Source of the DNA: Bacteroidota bacterium
GTDB lineage: Bacteria; Bacteroidota; Bacteroidia; UBA4408
Reading direction: 5' to 3'
Length of the DNA: 64,000 nucleotides
Assembly (NCBI GenBank): GCA_016718805.1
Contig: JADKCP010000001.1
Span: 1,290,001 to 1,354,000, forward strand
In this document: piece after piece, positions 18,114 through 27,508 of the stretch
Layout of the letters: each line of letters opens with the position of its first letter
Numbering within the stretch: position 1 is the stretch's first letter
The notes under the pieces: model-generated
What the model saw: only the letters and a program-made list of their open reading frames with translations
Databases searched by the model: none
What the model was told of the DNA's origin: nothing
Made by a program: the position numbers and the translations under genes

Positions 18114-18875
18114 ATGTTTTTTATTTTCTCAAAGCTACTTTCCTTCGCAATAGCCCCACTCACTTGGATTTTTGCATTATTAGTATGGGCTATTTTTACA
18201 AAACAAGCACTTAAAAGACGTAAACTGTTAATTAGCGCACTGCTTGTTTTGTATGTATTTTCCAATTCATTTCTATTAAACTTAGTAATGCGAAATTGGG
18301 AAATTGCACCCAAAAAGCACAACGAATTAAGCAGCTACGATGCAGGGATAGTATTAGGAGGAATGCTTTGGTATGACAAAGAATTCGACCGCATGCAATT
18401 TACCAGAAGCACCGACCGAGTGATGCAAGCTGTTGATTTATATAAACGTGGAATTATAAAAAAAATCGTGTTTACAGGAGGCTCCGGAAGTATTTTACAC
18501 CAAGACATGAAAGAAGGAAAATATGCCGAACAATTTTTACTCAACTTGGGCATTCCGGCAGCAGATGTACTCATTGAAAGTGAATCTAACAATACCCGCG
18601 AAAATGCAGTGTTCACACAAAAATTACTCTCGCAAAAAATGCCGGCAGCCAAGTGCCTACTTATCACTTCAGCCTTTCACATGCGACGCTCAATAGGCTG
18701 TTTTAATAAGGTTGGTATGCAGTTCGACTACTATTCCACCGACCGCTATAGCGGTCCTTATAAGTTAGAGTTCGATTACCTGCTAATTCCCTCTTCCCAA
18801 GCTTTTGAAGAATGGAAAATGCTGATTCACGAATTAGTAGGCTATGTAGTTTATAAAATAAGTGGCTACGCCTAA
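18114..18875 (+). CDS. YdcF-family (DUF218) membrane protein, ElyC/SanA-like
   Basis: A 253-residue protein with two N-terminal membrane helices and a DUF218 domain. Motifs in order are GIVLGGML, IVFTGGSGS, ESESNNTRENA and LLITSAFHMRRS, all typical of YdcF/ElyC/SanA. ElyC-type members affect peptidoglycan and envelope polysaccharide synthesis at the stage of the lipid carrier; the biochemical activity is still poorly defined. Its TAA overlaps the valS stop by 3 bases on the opposite strand, a convergent arrangement. The assignment to the family is firm, to ElyC specifically less so. Confidence 0.88.
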   Translation: MFFIFSKLLSFAIAPLTWIFALLVWAIFTKQALKRRKLLISALLVLYVFSNSFLLNLVMRNWEIAPKKHNELSSYDAGIVLGGMLWYDKEFDRMQFTRSTDRVMQAVDLYKRGIIKKIVFTGGSGSILHQDMKEGKYAEQFLLNLGIPAADVLIESESNNTRENAVFTQKLLSQKMPAAKCLLITSAFHMRRSIGCFNKVGMQFDYYSTDRYSGPYKLEFDYLLIPSSQAFEEWKMLIHELVGYVVYKISGYA

Positions 18876-21535
18876 TTTTTCAAACCCTTCAATTGAGTTT
18901 CAAGTGCATTGATTTTTGAAATGGCATCTGCCTGTTTCTTTTTTTCATTCGCTACCAATTCAGGCTTTGCATTCGAAATAAATTTTTCGTTTAAGAGTTT
19001 AGCTTCAACCGACTTTAAGAATCCTTTGGTATAATCGAGCTCCTTTTGCAAACTATCAATTTCTTTATCCACATCAAGTGCACCTTCGCTGGCAATAAAA
19101 AACTCATGTGTATCGGTGATTAAAACAGAAACCATTTTTTCTCCATTTTCTACCGAAGTAAAGTCTGATAAATTGCCCATTTTCTTTAGCGTTCCCGAAA
19201 AAGTTTGCAGGTGTTTATCGAAATCGCTAACACCGGTAGTATGTTTTTTAGCCGCAAGTTTCAGTGCAGTTTTTGGCGAAATTTGTTTGCTGTTTCGATA
19301 ATTTCTTACTTGAGCAATTAACTCAAATAATTTATCACACGCATTTAAAATACCGGCGTCTACTGATTTTTCGCTTGGCCAGCTGGCAACAATTAAACAC
19401 TCATTTTCTTTGCGTTCTTTTAGCAAGTGCCAAATTTCTTCACTCACAAAAGGCATCCATGGATGTACCAGTTTAAGTAGTTGTTCTAAAAACAAAAGTG
19501 TAGCAGCGTGCGTTTCTTTATCAACAGGCAAGGCAACTCCATTCACAAACTCAGGCTTCACCAATTCTAGATACCAAGCACAGAAATCGTCCCATATAAG
19601 TTTGTAGGTAGTCATCAAAGCCTCGCTCATGCGGTATTTCGAATACAAATCATTCAACGCTACCAATTGTTGTTGCAAACGGGCTTCAAACCAAGCGATG
19701 CTCATTTTATTTCCTTCGCTGCATTGCTTGTTAGCATCAACTTCCCAACCTTTAATCAAACGAAATGCATTCCACAACTTGTTCGAAAAATTTCTACCCT
19801 GCTCACACGATGATTCATCAAACAACAAGTCATTCCCGGCTGGCGACGAAAGCAACATGCCAACACGCACCCCATCTGCTCCGTACTTTTCAATTAAATC
19901 AAGCGGGTCAGGCGAATTACCTAATGATTTACTCATTTTACGACCTTGCTTGTCGCGCACAATTCCGGTTAAATACACATTGGTAAATGGTTTTTCACCG
20001 CGGTATTCGTAGCCGGCAATAATCATTCTAGCAACCCAAAAGAAAAGTATTTCAGGAGCTGTTACCAAGTCATTCGTTGGGTAGTAATACTTGATATCGG
20101 CATTATCCGGATTTTTGAATCCATCAAATACACTAATTGGCCACAACCAGGAACTAAACCAAGTATCTAATACATCTTCATCTTGCTTCAGTTGATTTAC
20201 AGCGGTGCCGGGAAATTCCTTCCTAAATTTTTCAAGTGCCAGTTCATGCGTTTTTGCCACTACCGTATTTCCTTTTTCATCGTACCAGGCAGGTATGCGT
20301 TGTCCCCACCACAACTGTCGACTAATGCACCAATCGTGTACATTTTCCATCCAGTGTTTATAGGTATTTATAAACTTTTCTGGAATTAAATTTATCGAGC
20401 CATCCAACACATGTTCCAAAGCCGGCTTCGAAATTTTATCCATCTTCAAAAACCATTGCATCGAAAGCTTGGGCTCAATAACCGCATTGGTTCGCTCTGA
20501 GTATCCAACTTTGTTTTTTATATCTTCTACCTTCACCACATGCCCCATTTCTTCTAGGTCTTTGGCAATTTTTTTACGAACGGCAAAGCGGTCTTCCCCA
20601 ATATAAAATTGCGCTGCTTCACTCATCTTTCCATCGGCAGCAATGGTATCAATTACTTCCAACTTGTGCTTTACGCCTAAGTTGTAATCATTAATATCGT
20701 GAGCCGGTGTAACTTTTAATGCACCGGTACCAAAATCCATGGTAATGTAATCGTCAGTTATAATTGGTACGCTGCGATTAACCATGGGAATTACAGCAAA
20801 TTTGCCATGAAGCTGCTTGTACCTTTCATCCTCAGGATGCACACATACAGCGGTATCGCCCAAAATTGTTTCGGGACGAGTAGTAGCAATGGTAATCCAT
20901 TCATCAGCAGTACCCTCAATTTTATAGCGCACATAATACAATTTCGAATTCACTTCTTTGTGAATTACCTCTTCATCGCTAACAGCAGTTAATCCTTGTG
21001 GATCCCAGTTAACCATGCGCACGCCGCGGTATATTTGTCCCTTTTTATACAAGTCAATAAATACATCAATTACCGCATCGCTCAAATCGTCTTCCATGGT
21101 AAAGCGAGTGCGATCCCAATCACAGGAAGCACCTAGTTTTTTAAGCTGTTCGAGTATTATTCCTCCATATTTTTCTTTCCATTCCCAGGCGTGTTTTAAA
21201 AATTCATCCCTACTAAGCGACGATTTTTCAATTCCTTTTTCTTTCAACAAGGCAACCACCTTAGCTTCCGTAGCAATTGATGCATGGTCGGTTCCGGGCA
21301 CCCAGCAGGCATTCTTTCCTTGCATACGGGCACGTCTTATCAAAACATCTTGAATGGTATTATTAAGCATATGCCCCATGTGCAACACACCGGTAACATT
21401 GGGTGGAGGTATTACAATGGTATAGGGCTCGCGCTCATCGGGCTGCGATTTAAAAAATTGTTTTTCGAGCCAGTAACTGTACCATTTATTCTCAATGTCT
21501 TTTGCAACAAAGGTTTTAGGAATTTCCATAATCAA
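18872..21535 (-). CDS. valS: Valyl-tRNA synthetase
   Basis: Class I aminoacyl-tRNA synthetase of 887 residues charging tRNA-Val. The ATP-binding HIGH-type motif is HMGH (52-55) within PPPNVTGVLHMGHMLNNT, and KMSKS is at 533-537. An editing domain lies between them (TIATTRPETILGDTAVCVHP). The C-terminal coiled coil (LQKELDYTKGFLKSVEAKL) that binds tRNA is present. An ATG two codons further in (21529) is an equally likely start. A minus-strand TAAATTTG at 21553-21560 could be the -7 box. It converges on ydcF with overlapping stops. Confidence 0.97.
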   Translation of the reverse strand: MIMEIPKTFVAKDIENKWYSYWLEKQFFKSQPDEREPYTIVIPPPNVTGVLHMGHMLNNTIQDVLIRRARMQGKNACWVPGTDHASIATEAKVVALLKEKGIEKSSLSRDEFLKHAWEWKEKYGGIILEQLKKLGASCDWDRTRFTMEDDLSDAVIDVFIDLYKKGQIYRGVRMVNWDPQGLTAVSDEEVIHKEVNSKLYYVRYKIEGTADEWITIATTRPETILGDTAVCVHPEDERYKQLHGKFAVIPMVNRSVPIITDDYITMDFGTGALKVTPAHDINDYNLGVKHKLEVIDTIAADGKMSEAAQFYIGEDRFAVRKKIAKDLEEMGHVVKVEDIKNKVGYSERTNAVIEPKLSMQWFLKMDKISKPALEHVLDGSINLIPEKFINTYKHWMENVHDWCISRQLWWGQRIPAWYDEKGNTVVAKTHELALEKFRKEFPGTAVNQLKQDEDVLDTWFSSWLWPISVFDGFKNPDNADIKYYYPTNDLVTAPEILFFWVARMIIAGYEYRGEKPFTNVYLTGIVRDKQGRKMSKSLGNSPDPLDLIEKYGADGVRVGMLLSSPAGNDLLFDESSCEQGRNFSNKLWNAFRLIKGWEVDANKQCSEGNKMSIAWFEARLQQQLVALNDLYSKYRMSEALMTTYKLIWDDFCAWYLELVKPEFVNGVALPVDKETHAATLLFLEQLLKLVHPWMPFVSEEIWHLLKERKENECLIVASWPSEKSVDAGILNACDKLFELIAQVRNYRNSKQISPKTALKLAAKKHTTGVSDFDKHLQTFSGTLKKMGNLSDFTSVENGEKMVSVLITDTHEFFIASEGALDVDKEIDSLQKELDYTKGFLKSVEAKLLNEKFISNAKPELVANEKKKQADAISKINALETQLKGLKN

Positions 21536-21809
21536 TTTTCAAAAATGAGCTGCAAATTTAAAAATAGATTGCATAGCCTGCTAAGCGATTCACTAGTAAG
21601 CTGCATTTTGGTACATTAGAGTTAGGTATTTACCTACTTACACATTTTGAAGTAGTGTTCTGTAAAAATTGGGGGCTTCCCTACGGGCGGGCTATTCGCT
21701 ACAATCTTTTGCTCGTTCCTCACAAAAGGATTTCCACTGCTATCCCTAAGCCGAAATTTATTTTTGTGAGTTACATTTTCGAAGTTATTGTTAATATAAA
21801 GTATGACAC
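21536..21809. other. Intergenic region upstream of valS, no gene
   Basis: No convincing coding sequence. It contains a GC-richer patch at about 21666-21760 whose possible translations have no signal, domain or codon bias, and which reads like a short non-coding intergenic repeat. It leads directly into the first 290-bp element. Confidence 0.4.
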
Positions 21810-22099
21810 ACACTCTCGCGCATTTTTTCAGACTTGCGCGTTTCAATCATTAAAGCACCTCGTCTAATTTGAATACGGTAGCTAAAATGAAATAATAAAA
21901 ATTATCCTTTTCAACCATTCATAGTGAAATCTTCCGAACACCCCTGGTCTGAAGACTGGCGCGAGTGAGTGCAATTGATTATGCTAAAGGTAAAGGTTAT
22001 TTATCAATTGAATTAGTACATTGAATTAGCTTGTATTGGTCTCCGATTAAAATTTTTATTGATTAAAACACACCAGTCTGAAAGACTGGCGCGAGTGAG
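21810..22099. repeat. 290-bp element with inverted-repeat ends, copy A
   Basis: First of three copies (others at 23954-24244 and, interrupted, 26096-27662). The left end (CTCTCGCGCA...CAGAC...TTTCAATCATTAAAG) is an imperfect reverse complement of the right end (TTTATTGATTAAAACACACC then AGTCTGAAAGACTGGCGCGA, ending GTGAG). The right end also holds the perfect small palindrome CCAGTCT-GAA-AGACTGG. The centre of this copy carries CCGAACACCCCTGG, identical to the end of the nearby IS. It has no coding capacity. It could be a MITE-like element or a recombination spacer of the tandem gene array. Confidence 0.7.
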
Positions 22100-22109
22100 G
22101 GTTTTCATA

Positions 22110-23726
22110 TTACTTGATTTTAATTATTTTTTTCACTATTATTTTTTCATCGCTAAATATTTTTACAACATATATTCCCTCAACCAGACCAGATACATCT
22201 ATCGTTTTTTCTTTAGCGCAAAACTCTTGGCTCCTTAAAGCGACTTCACCTAAAGCACTATAAAACACAACTTTTCCACTTTGAATTGACTGAAATTCAA
22301 TTTTTAATTGCTCTCTTAGAGGGTTTGGTGAAAGAATAATACCGTTTTTTTCTTCTGTAGCTGCGATTCCTAAACTGCTCGATGTATCCGTAATTGAAGC
22401 AAGCCAAATATCATGAGCTCCACCATAAAAAACATTTACATTTCCACCAACACCAGGAGGATGACTAACAAAATAAAAAGTGCGAGAGTTGTAAGAAACT
22501 ATTGAGTACTTTATTCCGTCAGACAAAGTACTCCCAAATTTCTTTGACCAAATAATGTTACCTACGGAATCAATCTTAAATATCCAAGCTCCATTATTTC
22601 CTGTAACACCAGTTAAATCACCATCATTGCCATAACCAGATGAACTTACAATAATATTATTATCGTTAGTTTTTAAAATGGTGAAGTTTTCTTCATCAAC
22701 CGAACTTCCAAAGCATTTTTTCCAAATAATGTTGCCTGATGAATCTAATTTTAGAATCCATGTATCATTCCAGCCAGAAAGACTATGATTTCCTACAACA
22801 TCACCATTAAAAGATTCAGTATAGCCGGAAACAATAATGTTATTATTTTCGACATCTATTACCTTATAAGAAATGTCGGAACCCGAACCTCCATAAATTT
22901 TTTGCCATAACACATTACCACTCGTATCAATTTTAACTACCCAATAATCATCGGCACCATGATTAACAGAAAATGCAGAATCAGTAGAATTTGAATATCC
23001 CACACAAACAAAGTTTCCATCGGTAGTTTGGGTTATTGATGTAAACCTATCACCAAGATTACCGCCATATCTCTTTGTCCAAATAACATTTCCTAAAGAA
23101 TCTACTCGTGCTACCCAACCATCATATTGCCCATGCTGGCTCATGGGAATACCACTAATTATATTTGAATTGGAATAACCGCAAATTAAAAATCCATGGT
23201 TAGGCATTTCAATAAAATCAAGACCAGATTCATCGCCCATACCCCCAATGCATGTTTGGTTTATAATTGTATCAGCATCTGTTCTTACTAACCAGGCATC
23301 TCCACTTCCATGATTCCCGCTCACATCACCATCGTTGGAGGATGTTCTGCCAAGGTAAACTTTATGGAAGCCTGAGTCAGTTTTCTGATATTTAGCTTTA
23401 TGAAATTTGTCGGAACCGCTACCTCCATAAGAAAAGCAATCATTAAAATTACCAAAGGTGTTGAACTTCAAAACCAATGCTTGAAAGTTTCCGGCAATAA
23501 GGCTATTGCAATTTGTTAAGTTGCCATCATCCGATTTGGTAGTGCCAACCAATGTCAGCGGGCAACCAATTGTGCACTGAAAAATAGTAGAGTCGGGAAT
23601 TGCAATATCGTATATTATATCATCATCGCTTCCACCCGCTGATGCGCCCCAGTTAAAAACCGGAGCTTGCGCAAATACAACAGAAGAGTAAATTAAAAAG
23701 AAGAAAGGAAAATATTTTTTTATCAC
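22110..23726 (-). CDS. T9SS-secreted repeat protein (beta-propeller-like) with type A sorting domain, paralogue 1
   Basis: A 538-residue exported protein. MIKKYFPFFFLIYSSVVFAQ is a signal peptide. The middle holds about six repeats of roughly 50-65 residues with the pattern NHGxxDxWVxxxDxxGNxxWxxxYGG followed by D..G...GxS, as in secreted Bacteroidota beta-propeller-like repeat proteins. The C-terminus (LSPNPLREQLKIEF ... DVSGLVEGIYVVKIF ... KKIIKIK) is a T9SS type A sorting domain, so it should cross the outer membrane and be attached or released. It is the intact member of a tandem pair with 24357-25868: first about 20 residues and last about 90 are almost identical, while the repeats have diverged strongly. 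Ligand unknown. Confidence 0.85.
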   Translation of the reverse strand: MIKKYFPFFFLIYSSVVFAQAPVFNWGASAGGSDDDIIYDIAIPDSTIFQCTIGCPLTLVGTTKSDDGNLTNCNSLIAGNFQALVLKFNTFGNFNDCFSYGGSGSDKFHKAKYQKTDSGFHKVYLGRTSSNDGDVSGNHGSGDAWLVRTDADTIINQTCIGGMGDESGLDFIEMPNHGFLICGYSNSNIISGIPMSQHGQYDGWVARVDSLGNVIWTKRYGGNLGDRFTSITQTTDGNFVCVGYSNSTDSAFSVNHGADDYWVVKIDTSGNVLWQKIYGGSGSDISYKVIDVENNNIIVSGYTESFNGDVVGNHSLSGWNDTWILKLDSSGNIIWKKCFGSSVDEENFTILKTNDNNIIVSSSGYGNDGDLTGVTGNNGAWIFKIDSVGNIIWSKKFGSTLSDGIKYSIVSYNSRTFYFVSHPPGVGGNVNVFYGGAHDIWLASITDTSSSLGIAATEEKNGIILSPNPLREQLKIEFQSIQSGKVVFYSALGEVALRSQEFCAKEKTIDVSGLVEGIYVVKIFSDEKIIVKKIIKIK

Positions 23727-23838
23727 AATAGTGTAATTTAGTTTTACGAAGCAAGCATTATATTTTAACTAACCAATATTAATTCTTCGTTATTTTATTT
23801 CAATTGACCTTACTTTGGAATAATTTTAACGCAAAAAA

Positions 23839-23866
23839 AGGCTACCTCATAAGTGTGAGCAGCCTC
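23839..23866 (-). terminator. Intrinsic terminator between the tandem T9SS genes
   Basis: A hairpin with AGGCT/AGCCT and CTCA/TGAG arms, flanked by A7 on the left and a T-rich stretch on the right, so it could work in either direction. On the minus strand it would end transcripts of paralogue 2 before paralogue 1 begins. An almost identical copy lies at 25980-26008. Confidence 0.65.
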
Positions 23867-23953
23867 TTTTTTGTTCAAATTAATTTATAAATCAAAATAA
23901 AGTAAAATACAATTATAGGTGAAGAATTCTGAACCTTCTTAGCTCTACCATAA

Positions 23954-24244
23954 CTCACCCTCGTGCAGTCTTCACACTAGTGTGTTTCAATCATTAAAGC
24001 ACCTCGTCTAATTTGAATATGGTAGTTAAAATGAAATAATAAAAATTATCCTTTTCAACCATTCATAGTGAGGTATTCCGAAAACCCCAAGTCTGCATCA
24101 CTTGCGCGAGTGAGTGCAATTGATTATGCTAAAGGTAAAGGTTATTTATCAATTGAATTAGTACATTGAATTAGCTTGTATTGGTCTCCGATTAAAATTT
24201 TTATTGATTAAAACACACCAGTCTGAAAGACTGGCGCGAGTGAG
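23954..24244. repeat. 290-bp element with inverted-repeat ends, copy B
   Basis: Nearly identical to copy A except at the left terminus and in the centre, where it reads CCGAAAACCCCAAGTCTGCA instead of the IS-like CCGAACACCCCTGG. The left end CTCACCCTCGTGCAGTCTTC is an inverted match to the right end GACTGGCGCGAGTGAG. It sits between the stop of paralogue 2 and the terminator and promoter of paralogue 1, as copy A sits after paralogue 1. Confidence 0.7.
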
Positions 24245-24356
24245 GGTTTTCATATTACTTGATTTTAATTATTTTTTTCACTATTATTTTTTCATCGCTA
24301 AATATTTTTACAACATATATTCCCTCAACCAGACCAGATACATCTATCGTTTTTCT

Positions 24357-25868
24357 TTAGCGCAAAAACTCTTGTCTCCTTAAAGCGACTTCACCTAAAG
24401 CACTATAAAACACAACTTTTCCACTTTGAATTGACTGAAATTCAATTTTTAATTGCTCTCTTAGAGGGTTTGGTGAAAGAATAATACCGTTTTTTTCTTC
24501 TGTAGCTGCGATTCCTAAACTGCTCGATGTATCCGTAATTGAAGCAAACCAAATATCAGCAAAACCGCCATAGAAAATCGGCACATTACCACCGTTTATT
24601 AATGGGCGACTAAGAAAATAAAATGAATGTGAATTATAGCTTGTAATAATTCCTGGTCCACTAGCTGAATTACTACCGAATTGTTTCGACCAAAGAAAGT
24701 TTCCACTACTATCTATCTTGAATATCCAGGCTCCCTTGAACCCTTGGATATTTGTTAAATCGCCATCATTACTAAGGCTTGATGAGGCAATAACAAAATT
24801 ATTATCCCTTGTTTGAATTATTGAGCGATTAACCTCAATATCAGATCCTCCAAAGCATTTGTTCCAAATAATATTCCCAGCAGAATTTAGTTTTAATACC
24901 CATACGTCACTTGCCCCTGGGCTACTATGATTACCCACTACATCGCCATCTAAGGACACAGCATTTCCAGTAATTACCAATTTACCATCTCGGGATTGAA
25001 TCACCTTATAGGCATAATCGTTTCCTGTGCCTCCATAGATTTTTTGCCATAACAAATTCCCTGATGTATCAATTTTAATAATCCAATAATCATTTGCACC
25101 ATGATTCAAAGAGAATGTACTGTCAGTAGAATTGGAAAACCCTGTACAAACAAAATTACCATCAGTAGTACGTACAATAGATTCTAAATAATCACCGAGG
25201 TTACCACCATATTGTCTACTCCATATTATATTACCAGAAGAATCTGTACGTATTACCCAGCCATCATAGAAACCATGATTATTAGTGGCTTGCCCATCTA
25301 TAGTATCTGAAGCGGAAGCACCACAAATCATAAATCCTTTATCAGGCATTTCTATAAAATCAGAGCCAGCGTCCCACGCCTTTCCACCAATACATTTCTG
25401 GCTTATTAAGGTATTAAATTTTACTCTAACAAGCCATGCATCCATATTTCCATGATTCCCACTTACATTACCGTCATTAGAACTGGTCCTTCCCAGAAAT
25501 ACTTTATGTGTCATTGGTGGATTAGCTAACACCCACATTCCTTTATCAAATTCATCATAACCCGAACCTCCAAATGCGTGACAACCATTGTTGTTCCCTA
25601 CAGTATCAATAACCACATAAAGTGCTTGGTCATTATTTGTTCCTGTACCGCAAAAGGCTACATTCCCGTCATCCGATTTTGTTGTTCCTACAACTATCAG
25701 TGAATTCTGAGACAGATAGGGGTATAATGAGGAATCTACTATCATTATATCATAAGCTCTCTCATCATCACTGCCACCAATAGATAAACCCCAGTTAAAA
25801 ACAGGGCCTTGCGCAAATGCACTAGAAGAGTAAATTAAAAAGAAGAAAGGAAAATATTTTTTTATCAC
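24357..25868 (-). CDS. T9SS-secreted repeat protein, paralogue 2, sorting domain truncated by paired indels
   Basis: A 503-residue tandem paralogue of 22110-23726 with the same signal peptide start (MIKKYFPFFFLIYSS) and the same repeat architecture (DGWVIRTDSSGNIIWSRQYG and similar). It stops early, at ALRRQEFLR. Compared with paralogue 1 it has one extra A in a run (A5 at 24364-24368 versus A4) and one fewer T (T5 at 24350-24354 versus T6). The two indels compensate, so the frame recovers, but a TAA falls between them. The DNA for the last about 30 residues of the sorting domain is still present downstream. If the indels are real, the protein would lose its T9SS signal and probably stay in the periplasm. 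Confidence 0.8.
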   Translation of the reverse strand: MIKKYFPFFFLIYSSSAFAQGPVFNWGLSIGGSDDERAYDIMIVDSSLYPYLSQNSLIVVGTTKSDDGNVAFCGTGTNNDQALYVVIDTVGNNNGCHAFGGSGYDEFDKGMWVLANPPMTHKVFLGRTSSNDGNVSGNHGNMDAWLVRVKFNTLISQKCIGGKAWDAGSDFIEMPDKGFMICGASASDTIDGQATNNHGFYDGWVIRTDSSGNIIWSRQYGGNLGDYLESIVRTTDGNFVCTGFSNSTDSTFSLNHGANDYWIIKIDTSGNLLWQKIYGGTGNDYAYKVIQSRDGKLVITGNAVSLDGDVVGNHSSPGASDVWVLKLNSAGNIIWNKCFGGSDIEVNRSIIQTRDNNFVIASSSLSNDGDLTNIQGFKGAWIFKIDSSGNFLWSKQFGSNSASGPGIITSYNSHSFYFLSRPLINGGNVPIFYGGFADIWFASITDTSSSLGIAATEEKNGIILSPNPLREQLKIEFQSIQSGKVVFYSALGEVALRRQEFLR

Positions 25869-25979
25869 AATAGTGCAATTTAGTTTTACGAAGTAAGCAT
25901 TATATTTTAACTAACCAATATTAATTCATCGTTATTTTATTTCAACTGACCTTACGTTCGGATAATTTTAACGCAAAAA

Positions 25980-26008
25980 AAGGCTACCTCATAAGTGTGA
26001 GCAGCTTC
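25980..26008 (-). terminator. Intrinsic terminator upstream of T9SS paralogue 2
   Basis: Second copy of the hairpin at 23839-23866, with one mismatch in the outer arm (AGGCT versus AGCTT) and an intact CTCA/TGAG inner stem. It is part of the duplicated intergenic unit. Confidence 0.5.
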
Positions 26009-26242
26009 TTTTTTGTTCAAATTAATTTATAAATCAAAATAAAGTAAAATACAATTATAGGTGAAGAATTCTGAACCTTCTAAGCTCTACCATAACTCAC
26101 CCTCGTGCAGTCTTCACACTAGTGTGTTTCAATCATTAAAGCACCTCGTCTAATTTGAATATGGTAGTTAAAATGAAATAATAAAAATCATCCTTTTCAA
26201 CCATTAATAGTGAGATATTCCGAAAACCCCAAGTCTGCATGA

Positions 26243-27508
26243 CCAGGGGTGTTCGGAACAATTGTTAAGAAGAGTTCCAAAGGTTGGAAGCTAAAGCTGG
26301 ATTTCCTCCACAGAGTATAACAATCTCTTTAATAAGTAGATTGTCAAGGGCTATTTCAAATCTTAATTTGGCAATTTTGTACCCTTTTATTTGATTTGTT
26401 TTTTGTAGACCAGTATAAGAATAGCAGCTATCATGGTCATGTAGATTATTACATTTATTCCGTTTAGATTTCTTGAAACGAGACGTTTTACATTAAGATT
26501 TTGCTTAATGAAGCGAAAGAACAACTCTATCTCCCATCGCTGTTTGTATATACCTGCAATTTCATATGCAGTGGTATCAAATAAATTAGTTACCAGGCAT
26601 ATTTCTTCAGTAGTAGCATCAATTCTTGCAGTAATTAATCTGTAGCGATACTTGGTAAGTTTATGTTGCCTGTTTCGAAGATAAACCACTTCATCTTTGG
26701 TTATAGTTACGGTGCTTCCCTTTTTTTTGATAGGTATTCTCTTTCTGACAATTGGCTTGCAGAAATAGTTCAAATTACTCCGGCCTACAAATAAAATGTC
26801 TTTGACAGAGAAAGAATCAAAACTATTGCGTGATTGTAAGCCACGATCAAAAACAACAACTGATTCTGTTAGCGTATCGCAGCTTTCTACCAGCGCACTT
26901 AATGCAAGATTCTCACTAATAAAAGCTTGCTCAGTAAATACTTTAACATGGCACGGTAAACTTCCTTTTAACTGCACACTATACTTTACCTGCTTTAAAC
27001 CTGTTTTCAATTCTCCATTACGCATGCTCCAACTAACCAGATTGGCAGCTATGCTTACATAAGTGCTATCCGCTTTACTAATTGCTTTTTCTTCTTTTAG
27101 ATGTTTGTTATAAAGAGTAAAGATGGTTTCAAACATCTTCTGAAAATAAGCGGAATTAATGGCACAAATGCGGTCGTGAATCGAATTGTATTTAACGGCT
27201 ACTTCCTTTTGACCATTCAGTTTTTTGAATTTTGCAGATTGTAAAAAAGATTCCATTACGCGCAAGCTGGGTTTATCACTATGCAACATGGAAAAAAGGA
27301 TAAGCTTAAAAAGAGTTTCTCCAGATAACTTTTTAACTTGATGATTTACTTTAGTCTCGGCTGCGAGAAAGGAAAAGGTATCTGCCGGAATTAGTTTCAA
27401 AAGAGCTTCTACTGTCATAAACAAAGCTCTTTACATTCATAAACTTCTTGGGACACATCAAAAAATACTTTTCAACCATTCATAGTGAAATCTTCCGAAC
27501 ACCCCTGG
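26243..27508 (-). mobile_element. IS4-family insertion sequence, 1266 bp
   Basis: Bounded by a perfect 16-bp terminal inverted repeat (CCAGGGGTGTTCGGAA at the left end, its reverse complement at the right). It is flanked by the 9-bp direct repeat TCTGCATGA (26234-26242 and 27509-27517), the size expected for target duplication by this family. One transposase gene fills it. The last 40 or so bases of the right end also match the centre of repeat element copy A, so the direct repeat could partly reflect pre-existing sequence similarity; the boundaries are therefore well supported but not beyond doubt. Confidence 0.8.
26387..27424 (-). CDS. IS4-family transposase
   Basis: A 345-residue DDE transposase that appears intact. 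The catalytic triad is visible: Asp119 in KADSTYVS, Asp193 in VVFDRGLQSR and Glu300 in the YREK signature Y293-x2-R296-x3-E300-x6-K307 (YKQRWEIELFFRFIK). The N-terminal region (about 1-75, LIPADTFSFLAAE ... HSDKPSLRVMESFL) is the DNA-binding part, resembling DUF4372. An ATG two codons downstream (27418) is an alternative start. It lies within perfect terminal repeats, so the element may still be mobile. Confidence 0.92.
   Translation of the reverse strand: MFMTVEALLKLIPADTFSFLAAETKVNHQVKKLSGETLFKLILFSMLHSDKPSLRVMESFLQSAKFKKLNGQKEVAVKYNSIHDRICAINSAYFQKMFETIFTLYNKHLKEEKAISKADSTYVSIAANLVSWSMRNGELKTGLKQVKYSVQLKGSLPCHVKVFTEQAFISENLALSALVESCDTLTESVVVFDRGLQSRNSFDSFSVKDILFVGRSNLNYFCKPIVRKRIPIKKKGSTVTITKDEVVYLRNRQHKLTKYRYRLITARIDATTEEICLVTNLFDTTAYEIAGIYKQRWEIELFFRFIKQNLNVKRLVSRNLNGINVIIYMTMIAAILILVYKKQIK

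Noticed and set aside
18868..18880. Overlapping convergent stops of ydcF and valS as a novel regulatory overlap.
   Set aside because: A 4-base stop overlap of convergent genes is common in compact genomes and gives no structural signal.
21655..21867. A 70-codon plus-strand reading frame and its minus-strand mirror in the valS upstream gap.
   Set aside because: Both strands are open through the same stretch, with no signal, domain or codon bias; it reads as non-coding spacer running into the 290-bp element.
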